From: Alkalihalobacillus pseudalcaliphilus
GTDB taxonomy: Bacteria; Bacillota; Bacilli; Bacillales; Bacillaceae_D
DNA: 64,000 nucleotides
Assembly (NCBI RefSeq): GCF_028610675.1
Contig: NZ_JAQQWS010000005.1
Location: 124,001 to 188,000, forward strand
Direction of reading: 5' to 3'
Positions within the stretch are counted from its first letter, which is position 1. Each line of letters begins with the position of its first letter. The translations under genes and the position numbers were made by a program. Below are positions 26,566 through 34,376 of this stretch, one piece after another. The notes under the pieces were generated by a model. The model did not search any database and was not told where the DNA came from. It saw only the letters and a list, made by a program, of their open reading frames with translations.

Positions 26566-26949
26566 TTGATCGAATCCTTGTCGATTCATCATGTGAGTTT
26601 GGCAGTTACAGATATCGAACAGGCTAAATATTTTTACGGGAAGTTGTTAGGGTTTCCTGAAATAAAACGACCTAATTTTTCTTTTCCAGGAGCATGGTAT
26701 CAAGTGGGGGAACAACAGCTTCATTTAATTGTGCAGCCAAAATCTGAGACATTACGGACAGGTACAATCGATTCGAATGAAGGGCATTTTGCTATTCGTG
26801 TGAAAAGTTATGACAAGACGTTATACGAATTAAAAAGTAAAGGAATAGAGGTCGTAGAAAAGCCGTTGAGTATGAGTGGCTTTGCACAGATTTTTTGTAT
26901 GGATCCAGATAGGAATATCATAGAGTTTAATGTGGAGCAGGGTCACTGA
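26566..26949 (+). CDS. VOC (glyoxalase/bleomycin resistance) family protein
   Basis: A 127-residue single-domain vicinal oxygen chelate protein. Two beta-alpha-beta-beta-beta modules are visible: HHVSLAVTDIEQAKYFYGKLLGF with a metal-ligand histidine, and GHFAIRVKSYDKTLYELKSKG ending DPDRNIIEFN with a glutamate. Members are lyases, dioxygenases or resistance proteins; the substrate is not predictable. TTG 26566 is preferred because AAGAGGTG sits six bases upstream; the GTG at 26557 lies inside that ribosome site. Confidence 0.85.
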   Translation: MIESLSIHHVSLAVTDIEQAKYFYGKLLGFPEIKRPNFSFPGAWYQVGEQQLHLIVQPKSETLRTGTIDSNEGHFAIRVKSYDKTLYELKSKGIEVVEKPLSMSGFAQIFCMDPDRNIIEFNVEQGH

Positions 26950-26994
26950 GGAGTATGAAGAATGAGTGTCGAAAAAAGAAGGCTACAATAACGG

Positions 26995-27031
26995 AAAAAC
27001 CGATGATTGATAAAAATCACCGGTTTTTTTC
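26995..27031. terminator. Terminator between convergent VOC and Gfo/Idh genes
   Basis: AAAAACCG-TGATT and AATCA-CGGTTTTTTT pair, with a T-run on the plus strand and A-run on the other side, so it could serve both directions. Confidence 0.8.
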
Positions 27032-27060
27032 GGGAACTTTTTTGTTTTGGGTTTATAAGG

Positions 27061-28170
27061 TTAGAGCATCTTTTCCTTTTTGGTCGGAAATTGATAGTGT
27101 AACGGAAAGGCCTCTGGTTTTTCGCATGTACTATTTAGATGATAGTAGGCTCCTTCTCTTGAAGCATCTAGAAATCCATGCATTGCATCGAGAACATGAT
27201 AAGCTAATGTTTCATTGGCTCGATGGTTGCGTTTTTGTTGAATGGCTTCAATCATATCCGCTAAACCAATCCCACGACTATTTTTCGTATATCTATGGGT
27301 TAAAGGCACTTGATTAAACTGATGATCATCCCGTTTTCTTATTAAAACAGGTCCATCAAAGGTATTAGGGTCTGGTACGAGCATTGTCCCTTTTTCACCA
27401 TACACCTCGATTTTTGGGAGCGTAGAACCACCAAAAATATCAAAGCTTGTTGTCATGTTACCCATTACACCAGATTCGAAATCAATAATACCGGATATAT
27501 GTGTTGGTGTGTGAACGGTAAGTGTTCTTGGGTTTTGACCAGCAGTAATGGTGCGTTTGGGAAAACTGATTCTAGCAGATGAAGCAATTCTTTTTATTGG
27601 TCCTAACATGGAAACGAGTGCCGTTAAATAATAGGGCCCCATATCAAACATCGGACCGCCACCGTTCTCATAATAGAAATCAGGGTTCGGATGCCAATGC
27701 TCATGTCCACGACTCATCATACTGGCTGTTACACCTATTGGAGTTCCGATTTCATTTTGATTGATCAGGTGAATAGCCGTCTGAATACCTCCACCTAAAA
27801 AAGTGTCAGGGGCACTTCCTATCCGTAAGTTCTTCTCTTCAGCTAGCTTTATTAATTGAATACCTTCTTCACGAGTTACTGTAAGTGGTTTTTCGGTGAA
27901 AACATGCTTATTGGCTTGCAATACTTGCATACATACTTGTGCATGGGCTTTTGGAATCGTAAGATTTACGATCACTTCAATTTCTTTATCTTCAAGTATT
28001 TCTTCTATCGTATAGGCTTTTACATTGAATCGTTCAGCTTGTGCTTTTGTCCGTTTAAAATCTAAATCTGCACAGCCTACAAGTTCAAAATGCTCAAATG
28101 TCGTGCAATTCTCAAAGTATATAGAACTTATATTGCCACAACCAATTAAGCCTACTTTCATTTTTTCCAT
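27061..28170 (-). CDS. Gfo/Idh/MocA family oxidoreductase (distal gene of operon)
   Basis: A 369-residue NAD(P)-dependent sugar or polyol dehydrogenase. The Rossmann motif GLIGCGNIS is at the N-terminus, the EKP signature in NKHVFTEKPLT near residue 97, and the C-terminal GFO/IDH domain follows (GGGPMFDMGPYYLTALVSMLG). AGGAGG stands five bases before the ATG. It is the last gene of a minus-strand operon after a ThuA-like gene. The substrate is unknown; the family uses inositols, glucose derivatives, gluconates or disaccharides. Confidence 0.92.
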   Translation of the reverse strand: MEKMKVGLIGCGNISSIYFENCTTFEHFELVGCADLDFKRTKAQAERFNVKAYTIEEILEDKEIEVIVNLTIPKAHAQVCMQVLQANKHVFTEKPLTVTREEGIQLIKLAEEKNLRIGSAPDTFLGGGIQTAIHLINQNEIGTPIGVTASMMSRGHEHWHPNPDFYYENGGGPMFDMGPYYLTALVSMLGPIKRIASSARISFPKRTITAGQNPRTLTVHTPTHISGIIDFESGVMGNMTTSFDIFGGSTLPKIEVYGEKGTMLVPDPNTFDGPVLIRKRDDHQFNQVPLTHRYTKNSRGIGLADMIEAIQQKRNHRANETLAYHVLDAMHGFLDASREGAYYHLNSTCEKPEAFPLHYQFPTKKEKML

Positions 28171-28184
28171 AGTTACCTCCTGGG

Positions 28185-28910
28185 TTATTGACTGTCTCCC
28201 ATACCTGTATATATTGGCTTGGTTCCTTCATCTTTGACCGAATATAACTTTTTACCTTCTGCTGCCCAAAGAAAACCTCTCCGCATAATCGTAGATACCT
28301 CAGGCATAGCGATAATATTGGAAACATGTCCTAAAGAGTTATAAAAGACACGCCCCACACCCCAACGCTTTGTCCATACTACAGGCATATCAACGGCTGT
28401 ATTTTTTGTATGTGGTCCTTCAATGACTGGAAAACGTGTCGTTGCCAAAATTTCATTTGCAGGATCGACATGTAAATAATATTGTTCACTTTTTACTTTG
28501 AAATCAGAGAGGCCATCTAACAACGGGCTAGAAGAATGCTTGATTTCGACTGTATATTCCACACCATCATTACCGGGGTGAGCTACCCAGTTACCCCCCG
28601 TCATAAACTGCCAATCTACATTATTTCGAAAAGAGTCACACATGCCTCCGTGACAACCAGCCAAACCAACACCACTGATTACGGCCGCTGATATATTTTG
28701 TACATACTTTTTCTCAATCTCTCCCATCGTCCAATGAGGGACAATCAAATCCAGTGATTGCAACTTTTCGGGATCGGCATAGGATTCAAGAGAATTTGAA
28801 ACCTCAACCTCAAATCCTTCTTCTATTAATATATCATTAAAAATATTGGCAACTTGTTCTGGTTCATGCCCATCCCAGCCACCCCAAACGATTAATGCTT
28901 TTTTCTTCAT
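28185..28910 (-). CDS. ThuA-like protein (trehalose utilisation family)
   Basis: A 241-residue protein of the ThuA/class I glutamine amidotransferase-like fold: KKKALIVWGGWDGHEPEQVA at the start, VGLAGCHGGMCDSF as the nucleophile-elbow-like loop and a C-terminal WTKRWGVGRVFYNSLGH. ThuA proteins work with Gfo/Idh dehydrogenases in the 3-keto disaccharide pathways. ATG 28910 is chosen because GGAGAGGAAGG precedes it; a longer frame to 28967 would overlap the upstream gene. It lies between two Gfo/Idh genes, which supports a keto-sugar role. Confidence 0.9.
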   Translation of the reverse strand: MKKKALIVWGGWDGHEPEQVANIFNDILIEEGFEVEVSNSLESYADPEKLQSLDLIVPHWTMGEIEKKYVQNISAAVISGVGLAGCHGGMCDSFRNNVDWQFMTGGNWVAHPGNDGVEYTVEIKHSSSPLLDGLSDFKVKSEQYYLHVDPANEILATTRFPVIEGPHTKNTAVDMPVVWTKRWGVGRVFYNSLGHVSNIIAMPEVSTIMRRGFLWAAEGKKLYSVKDEGTKPIYTGMGDSQ

Positions 28911-28942
28911 AAAACCTTCCTCTCCTATATATATTATTATTT

Positions 28943-30106
28943 TTAGAGTGTGGAAACCTGCACCCATGATTTTTGTGAGATCGATTTCTCCACAGCTTCT
29001 AATACTTGTTGACTTTTCACGCCATCATAAAAATTTGGGTTAGGTAATCGGTTTTCACGAATGGCTTTCATAAATTCAACAAAGGCATGAATAAATGTAT
29101 GTTCATAACCAATTGGGTGTCCGGTTGGCCACCAGTGACTTGAAAAAGCGTGTGGTTCATCTGTCACATATACCCTTCTATATCCCTGTACATCTTTACT
29201 ATCATCAACAAAGTAGACTTGTAACTCGTTCATTCTTTCAAAGTCAAAAATGACACTTCCTTTACTTCCGTTAATCTCAAAGGAGTTGGTGCTTCGGTGT
29301 CCCGTTGCAAATCGGGTAGCCTCAAAGCTTCCGAGTGTACCATTAGTAAACTTCGCTAAAAACAGTGTTGCATCATCGACGGTAACAGGTCCTGTTTCCA
29401 TTCCAGACTGAGCTGTTGCTGTTAATCCTGCCATATCAGTAGGCAAGGGACGCTCTTTTATAAAAGTATCACTCATTCCGATTACCTCACTGATATCTCC
29501 AACAAGGTAATGGGCTAAATCGATTAAATGTGCACCAAGGTCACCGAGAGCACCTGAGCCAGCAACATCTTTTTGTAAGCGCCAAACGAGCGGGAAGTTA
29601 GGATCGATAATCCAATCTTGTAGAAACCATGCTCTGAAGTGATAGATTTTTCCTAAACGACCTTCGTCTATTAACTTTTTGGCAAGCATCACAGCAGGAG
29701 CAAAACGATAATTATAACCAACCATATGCTTAATACCGGCTTGTTCGGCTGCCTCGAGCATTTCTCTAGAATCTGCTAAAGTAAGTGCCAACGGCTTTTC
29801 ACAGTAAATATGTTTACCGGCTTTTGCAGCTTCAATGGCGATGTCTTTATGTACATCGCTTGGTGCATTAATATCAATGAGGTCAATGTCATCATTATCA
29901 ATTAAATCTTGCCAGTTTGTCGTATAAGATTCCCATTGATATTGATTAGCAGCTTGAGATACGGCCTCATGGTTACGTCCTGCAATTACTTTCATAATTG
30001 GACGAATATGATCGGGAAAGAATAAAGGTAAATCCTTATAGGCATGGCTATGTGCTTTCCCCATGAATTTGTAACCAACCATTCCAATATTAATCTCTTT
30101 CATCAT
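28943..30106 (-). CDS. Gfo/Idh/MocA family oxidoreductase (proximal gene)
   Basis: A 387-residue oxidoreductase with the Rossmann region GMVGYKFMGKAHSHAYKD, the EKP motif in GKHIYCEKPLALTL near residue 100, and GALGDLGAHLIDLAHYLVG in the substrate domain. Its start overlaps the lacI stop (ATGATGA), so the two are translationally coupled. It is of a different subfamily from the Gfo/Idh two genes on. Together with ThuA these form a regulated sugar-oxidation set; the substrate is not known. Confidence 0.92.
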   Translation of the reverse strand: MMKEINIGMVGYKFMGKAHSHAYKDLPLFFPDHIRPIMKVIAGRNHEAVSQAANQYQWESYTTNWQDLIDNDDIDLIDINAPSDVHKDIAIEAAKAGKHIYCEKPLALTLADSREMLEAAEQAGIKHMVGYNYRFAPAVMLAKKLIDEGRLGKIYHFRAWFLQDWIIDPNFPLVWRLQKDVAGSGALGDLGAHLIDLAHYLVGDISEVIGMSDTFIKERPLPTDMAGLTATAQSGMETGPVTVDDATLFLAKFTNGTLGSFEATRFATGHRSTNSFEINGSKGSVIFDFERMNELQVYFVDDSKDVQGYRRVYVTDEPHAFSSHWWPTGHPIGYEHTFIHAFVEFMKAIRENRLPNPNFYDGVKSQQVLEAVEKSISQKSWVQVSTL

Positions 30107-31143
30107 TTAAAACTCCTTTCAATCTGATTATTGCTGGAAGCCCTTACAATAAGTTCTACCGGCAATTTAAGCTGCATCGTTTCAGTTACTTTGCTGTTTA
30201 CTTTATTTAAGACATGCTCAGCGGCCAGTTCACCCATTTTAAAGAAAGGAACACGAACGGAAGTTAAGGTGGGATGGATGATGCTTGCGATATCTGAATC
30301 ATCATAACCAACGATAGCGTAATCCTTTCCTACATAGATGCCTTGATCATAAAGACCTTGAATAAGCCCGACAGCCATACGGTCATTCGCTGCAAAGATA
30401 GCATCAAACTCTTTGATTATAGGAGCAATCTCCTTTGCTTTTTCAACCCCACTTTTACGGCTGTAGTTCCCATAAAATAATGAATGTTCATTCATTTTTA
30501 AATCTCTTGAATGTAAGGCATCTTGATAACCAACAAGACGGTCTAAACTATTGGAATAGGTTTTAGGACCATTTAAGAAAATGATTCGTTCAAATCCTTG
30601 TTCTAATAAGTGTGATACAGCTTGATAACTGCCTTCTTGGTGTTTGGCATCGATGTAATGAAAGTGACTCGTTTGAAATGTCTGGTTGATAAGACAGTAT
30701 GGTAAGTCGAGCCGGTGCAATTCCTCTATAGCAAACTTTTCACCGTCAACATCATGGGAGCCTAAAATAATGCATCCATCTATTTTTTTTGAGGAAAAAA
30801 ATTGTGTGTAATTTCTAAACTGATCTTGAGGTTGAAAGATTAATTGTAATCCATAGTTGGCAGAAGCTAATTGGTCACCAATGCCACTAATAATCTCTGA
30901 GAAATAATAGGTTGAAAGCAAATGCCGTACTTTAGGTAGGTAAGGGACAATAACTCCAATTGTATGGCTTTTACTGGTAGCTAAGTTTTGAGCTAAGGTG
31001 TTAGGGTAATAATGTAATTGCTTAGCAGCTTGAAGGACTTTTTCTTTGGTTTCTTGTTTTAGCGGTAGGATATTATTAAACACTCGTGAGACGGTTGCTT
31101 CAGAAACACCTGCTAACTTTGCTACATCTTTCCTTGTTGCGAT
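30103..31143 (-). CDS. LacI family regulator with apparent ATC start codon
   Basis: A LacI-type repressor of about 347 residues. The usual N-terminal HTH is present: ATRKDVAKLAGVSEATVSRV, then the hinge region and periplasmic-binding-protein-like sensor domain (SHTIGVIVPYLPKVRHLLSTYY, and AIVGYDDSDIASIIHPTLTSV). No ATG, GTG or TTG in frame precedes the HTH: a TGA stop lies immediately upstream, and the codon at the family's Met position is ATC (31141-31143), eight bases after GGAGG. The first canonical in-frame start, GTG 31083, would delete the recognition helix. Either ATC initiates poorly, or the start was lost by one substitution or sequencing error. Likely controls the Gfo/ThuA operon that it leads. 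Confidence 0.8.
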   Translation of the reverse strand: MATRKDVAKLAGVSEATVSRVFNNILPLKQETKEKVLQAAKQLHYYPNTLAQNLATSKSHTIGVIVPYLPKVRHLLSTYYFSEIISGIGDQLASANYGLQLIFQPQDQFRNYTQFFSSKKIDGCIILGSHDVDGEKFAIEELHRLDLPYCLINQTFQTSHFHYIDAKHQEGSYQAVSHLLEQGFERIIFLNGPKTYSNSLDRLVGYQDALHSRDLKMNEHSLFYGNYSRKSGVEKAKEIAPIIKEFDAIFAANDRMAVGLIQGLYDQGIYVGKDYAIVGYDDSDIASIIHPTLTSVRVPFFKMGELAAEHVLNKVNSKVTETMQLKLPVELIVRASSNNQIERSFK

Positions 31144-31168
31144 TCAAATCACCTCCGAATTTATATAA

Positions 31169-31184
31169 ATGTACGCGTGTTCAT
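31169..31184. promoter_or_regulatory. Candidate LacI-family operator
   Basis: ATGTACGCGTGTTCAT, centred on the palindrome ACGCGT, lies about 25 bases upstream of the lacI start. LacI-family operators are palindromes with a central CG; autoregulation is inferred. It fits cre less well (two mismatches). Confidence 0.35.
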
Positions 31185-31428
31185 TTTATATGATATGTCA
31201 GAAAATTTCAATAGCGAGATTCAGATAATTAATTAGTATAGGAAGCAAACGAACTGTATGGTTTTGAAAAAGTTGTTGTAGTGGGGAAAAGAGAGGACAT
31301 TCAGAGTGGAAGCTTGAATCGCTGGGTTATGAGATTTTGCAAGTACTGACTCACTTAGTTTCGAGGAGGAGGTGATGAAACATAGGGTTGAGAGTTGGTA
31401 AACAGAGAGCGAGCCCGAGTATACGAGA

Positions 31429-31510
31429 AACACTTCACCACCAACAAAGATGAAAGTAGTGGCGACTGTTCAAACTGTTGGCTTTTCATTCATTCAGTTT
31501 GGTTTTGTTC
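31429..31510 (+). repeat. Dispersed repeat family A, short copy
   Basis: CACTTCACCACCAACAAAGA, TGAAAGTAGTGGCGACTGTT and CAAACTGTTGGC match 50445-50492 almost base for base, then change to CTTTTCATTCATTCAG, a tail shared with the 4.3 kb copy. The rest of the 540-base gap from 31144 holds the lacI promoter, the family B copy below and nothing else I recognise. Confidence 0.8.
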
Positions 31511-31569
31511 ATTTTCATTTTAAAAGAATAGTGTTGGATTGTTTTTTTTGAACTTAAGAATTAGTAGTA

Positions 31570-31630
31570 ACCCAGCGGAGCATAATTTTCGGTAGCGATG
31601 AGCAACGTTACATGTTCGCACTAACTTTTA
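31570..31630 (+). repeat. Dispersed repeat family B, copy 2
   Basis: CCCAGCGGAGCATAATTTTC, GGTAGCGATGAGCAACG and ACATGTTCGCACTAA match 2796-2842 and the reverse of 33834-33890. Confidence 0.7.
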
Positions 31631-31632
31631 TA

Positions 31633-31668
31633 TAAAAAAGCCGCAAACATTTATATGCTTACGACTTC
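31633..31668 (-). terminator. Terminator of the rpoY-rnjA operon
   Basis: Read on the minus strand, AAGTCGTAAGCAT pairs with ATGTTTGCGGCTT through several G-U pairs, followed by TTTTTT. Confidence 0.75.
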
Positions 31669-31683
31669 TCAAATTAATATTGT

Positions 31684-33351
31684 TTATACTTCCATAATAA
31701 TTGGTAAAATCATCGGTTTACGTTTTGTTTTCTCATATAAAAATGGACCTAATAAATCAGAGATCTCATTCTTAATTTCTGACCACTGTGACGTTTTCTT
31801 TTCCATCACATCATCTAAATGCTTAGCGAGCAATTTTTGTGCTTCGTGAATCAGATCGCTCGATTCACGCATATAAACAAAACCTCTAGATATAATGTCA
31901 GGACCAGCAGTCACTTTAAATTCCTTCATATCAAGGCTCACCACAACAACGACTAAGCCTTCCTCCGATAGAATACGGCGATCGCGAAGGACAATATTAC
32001 CAATATCTCCAATACCATTTCCATCTACATATACGGAACCGGAAGGGATTTTACCTACTACGCCTGCTTCATCTGGATGAAGGGCTAACACATCACCATT
32101 ATCCATAATGAAACAATTTTCTTCTGGAACACCACAATCCATTGCATGTTTGATATGCATTTTTAACATACGATATTCGCCGTGAATAGGTAAGAAATAT
32201 TGTGGTTTCATTAAACGTAACATAAGCTTTTGTTCTTCTTGTCCACCATGTCCAGAAGTATGAATATCGTTCAGTGGACCGTGAATGACATTAGCACCGG
32301 CACGATATAATTGGTTAATTGTTTTTCCGACACTTACTGTATTACCAGGGATAGGTGAAGAAGAAAAAACAACTGTATCGCCAGGAATAATCTGAATCTG
32401 ACGGTGTGTACCATAAGCAATTCTTGACAGTGCAGCCATAGGCTCACCTTGGCTACCAGTACAAAGAATCGTTACTTGGTTATCAGGTAATTTGTTTAAT
32501 TGATTTGGTTCAATAAATGTTTCTTTAGGTGCTTTTATATAACCAAGTTCTTGACCAATGGTTAACGCTGATTCCATACTTCTACCAAAAACAGCTACTT
32601 TACGCCCGTGGATAACTGCTGCTTCTACTACTTGTTGTAAGCGATGAATATTAGATGCAAATGTAGCGAAAATAATTCTTCCGTCCACTTTTCTAAAAAT
32701 CGCATCAATACTTTCTCCAACCTTACGTTCTGACATCGTAAATTCAGGAATTTCACTATTTGTACTATCTGATAATAAGCAGAGTACACCTTCTTCGCCG
32801 ATTTTTGCCATTTTTGTTAAGTTTGCAGGCTCTCCAACCGGTGTGAAATCAAATTTGAAATCCCCTGTATGTACGACATTTCCTGGAGGTGTCTTTACGA
32901 CAATACCGTAAGAATCTGGAATACTATGTGTTGTTCTGAAAAAAGAAACAGAAGTCTTTGTAAATTTAATGACTTGATCTTCATGAATCTCATTAAATTG
33001 TGCTTTTCTTAATAGACCGTGTTCTTCAAGTTTTCCTTTTAGCAAACCTAGGGCAAGTTTACCACCATAAATAGGTACATTAATTTCTCTTAGGAAATAA
33101 GGGATTCCACCAATATGGTCTTCGTGACCATGTGTGATAAATAAACCTTTTATCTTATCGATATTTTTACTTAGATACGTAAAATCAGGGATTACATAAT
33201 CAATACCTAGAAGCTCGTCCTCTGGAAACATAATTCCGGCGTCAATTATAATAATTTCATCCTGAAACTGAACAGCGTACATATTTTTTCCGATTTCACC
33301 AAGTCCACCAAGAGCAAATACGGCTGTTTGATTGTTTTTTACTTGTTTCAT
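31684..33351 (-). CDS. rnjA: Ribonuclease J1
   Basis: A 555-residue metallo-beta-lactamase/beta-CASP RNase, the major 5'-3' exonuclease and endonuclease for mRNA turnover and 16S rRNA maturation in Bacillus. The metal-binding motif HGHEDHIGG is near residue 74; beta-CASP motifs (SDSTNSE, FASNIHRLQQ, HTSGHGGQEE) and the C-terminal domain follow. Length equals B. subtilis RnjA (555). Its ATG overlaps the rpoY stop by one base, repeating the B. subtilis ykzG-rnjA order. SR1P, whose homologue lies at 5.6 kb, affects GapA-RNase J1 association in B. subtilis. Confidence 0.97.
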   Translation of the reverse strand: MKQVKNNQTAVFALGGLGEIGKNMYAVQFQDEIIIIDAGIMFPEDELLGIDYVIPDFTYLSKNIDKIKGLFITHGHEDHIGGIPYFLREINVPIYGGKLALGLLKGKLEEHGLLRKAQFNEIHEDQVIKFTKTSVSFFRTTHSIPDSYGIVVKTPPGNVVHTGDFKFDFTPVGEPANLTKMAKIGEEGVLCLLSDSTNSEIPEFTMSERKVGESIDAIFRKVDGRIIFATFASNIHRLQQVVEAAVIHGRKVAVFGRSMESALTIGQELGYIKAPKETFIEPNQLNKLPDNQVTILCTGSQGEPMAALSRIAYGTHRQIQIIPGDTVVFSSSPIPGNTVSVGKTINQLYRAGANVIHGPLNDIHTSGHGGQEEQKLMLRLMKPQYFLPIHGEYRMLKMHIKHAMDCGVPEENCFIMDNGDVLALHPDEAGVVGKIPSGSVYVDGNGIGDIGNIVLRDRRILSEEGLVVVVVSLDMKEFKVTAGPDIISRGFVYMRESSDLIHEAQKLLAKHLDDVMEKKTSQWSEIKNEISDLLGPFLYEKTKRKPMILPIIMEV

Positions 33352-33560
33352 TAAATAGATTCCACCTTAAAGTCTTCTCGAGATTGTTCATATTCGAGGT
33401 GCGCACCAGAGATAGATGTAATAAATTCGATATTATAATTGCGGTCAGCTAATTTACTTCTTACTTCTGAGATACTCTCAGCTTCCACATATATTGAATC
33501 CGTAAGTTCACGAACAGGAACTTGTCTTGCATTTTTTTGATAAAACACTTTAAATAACAT
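33351..33560 (-). CDS. rpoY: RNA polymerase epsilon subunit
   Basis: A 69-residue protein of the DUF1447/YkzG family, MLFKVFYQKNARQVPVRELT with the conserved SISEVRSKLADRNYNIEFI region. RpoY binds core RNA polymerase in Firmicutes. The stop overlaps the rnjA start by one base. GGAGAGG precedes the ATG, and TTTATAAT lies about 40 bases upstream on the minus strand as a likely -10 element. Confidence 0.95.
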   Translation of the reverse strand: MLFKVFYQKNARQVPVRELTDSIYVEAESISEVRSKLADRNYNIEFITSISGAHLEYEQSREDFKVESI

Positions 33561-33731
33561 AAAAAATACCTCTCCTTAAACGATAATGATAAATTCATTA
33601 TAAAGCAAATAACCATCTTTTTCATGTTTTTTCTTTTATTCGTTTGAAAATGGGGTATTTGCCTTATAATATGGCAGTATTTTTCACTTTTTTAGATGAC
33701 TAATTGTTTAGTTTAATCAGTTTTACAGTTT

Positions 33732-33809
33732 CTATACTTCCATTAATCTTTTTTTAGGTAGCAGGTTTTTGCAGCCTTCCAAAAGTTTTTTTCTTAGCTT
33801 CTTTAGCAT
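33732..33809 (-). CDS. Putative cationic micro-peptide ORF (25 residues)
   Basis: A 25-codon ORF beginning MLKKLRKKLLEGC and ending KKRLMEV. The ribosome site AAAGGAGTG is seven bases from the ATG, better than most genes here. It contains nine Lys/Arg and two Glu, with leucines spaced to form an amphipathic helix. It lies on the rpoY strand, about 170 bases upstream of rpoY, and just downstream of repeat family B; the ribosome site sits in a segment (ACTTTCATAAAAAAGGAG) resembling the family A tail. No homologue is recognised. It could be a membrane-active or toxin-like peptide, or chance. Confidence 0.35.
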   Translation of the reverse strand: MLKKLRKKLLEGCKNLLPKKRLMEV

Positions 33810-33833
33810 ATGAATTCACTCCTTTTTTATGAA

Positions 33834-33990
33834 AGTTGCTAACGCTGGAATGCGGTGTTCTACTTGCCGCTACCGAAAATTATGCTCCGCGTCCTGCGGG
33901 GTGGTGTTGAGCTTACTGGCTACCACCATTGGATCTCAGCCCGCCACTATTTCCCACGGGAGTCTCCGCATATTTTCGTCCGCTGGATTA
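33834..33990 (-). repeat. Dispersed repeat family B, longest copy
   Basis: Reversed, it contains CGGAGACTCCCGTGGGAAAT, AGTGGCGGGCTGAGATC, CCCCGCAGGACGCGGAGCAT and AATTTTCGGTAGCGG. The second half matches 2779-2815 and 31575-31600. The GACTCCCGTGGGAAA/GGCGGGCTGAGATC part looks like a short intergenic repeat I associate with other alkaliphilic bacilli, from memory only. Confidence 0.7.
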
Positions 33991-34138
33991 TTGCTAACTC
34001 TCTAGTTCAAAATCATTCTTACAAAAAATTATTAAAATGAATAAGATCAAAACCAAGTTGAACAAAAAGCCATTAGTTAAATTCAAACGCCACTTTCGTG
34101 ATTGTTGATGAGTTGCTGCGGTAAGTCTTCAGGAAAGT

Positions 34139-34247
34139 TTTGTATGAAAATACTTAGGGATGCTCTTTGAAGTTAGCTGGTCATCCCTTTGCGTTCGGTG
34201 ACCTAAATTAGGACATTGCTCCCTGTTAGTGCGTGAACAATGAGCAT
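34139..34247 (-). repeat. Dispersed repeat family A, tail half on minus strand
   Basis: Reversed, it reads CACGCACTAACAGGGAGCAA, TGTCCTAATTTAGGTCACC, GGATGACCAGCTAACTTCAA and ends TATTTTCATACAAAA, matching 50525-50634. With family B just beside it, the 816-base gap 33561-34376 is otherwise AT-rich and, besides the micro-ORF and the rpoY promoter, shows nothing else. Confidence 0.8.
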
Positions 34248-34332
34248 ACTTGGTTTTCGTTTGTTTTTTATAGTATGTGTAAGTGGAAGTGTTTGTTGAT
34301 TGGCAATGTGTGGAAAATAGAAATGAATTGAA

Positions 34333-34372
34333 AAAGAGCTAACTTGACGGATGACGTAAGTTAGCTCTTTTA
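34333..34372 (-). terminator. Terminator after def
   Basis: AAAGAGCTAACTT and AAGTTAGCTCTTT form a perfect 13-base-pair stem, with T-rich flank in the minus direction. Confidence 0.85.
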
Positions 34373-34376
34373 TTTG

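Noticed and set aside
26955..27317. 120-codon plus-strand frame after the VOC gene
   Set aside because: Runs through a terminator and is antisense to the well-supported Gfo/Idh gene.
30103..31083. Truncated LacI protein starting at GTG 31083
   Set aside because: The upstream frame encodes the complete HTH with a well-placed ribosome site, so a start at 31083 would give a protein unable to bind DNA; the ATC start is favoured instead.
31233..31433. 66-codon minus-strand frame between lacI and rnjA
   Set aside because: No ribosome site and partly in repeat DNA.
33855..34040. 61-codon frame in repeat family B
   Set aside because: Repeat-derived, no ribosome site, not conserved in the other B copies.
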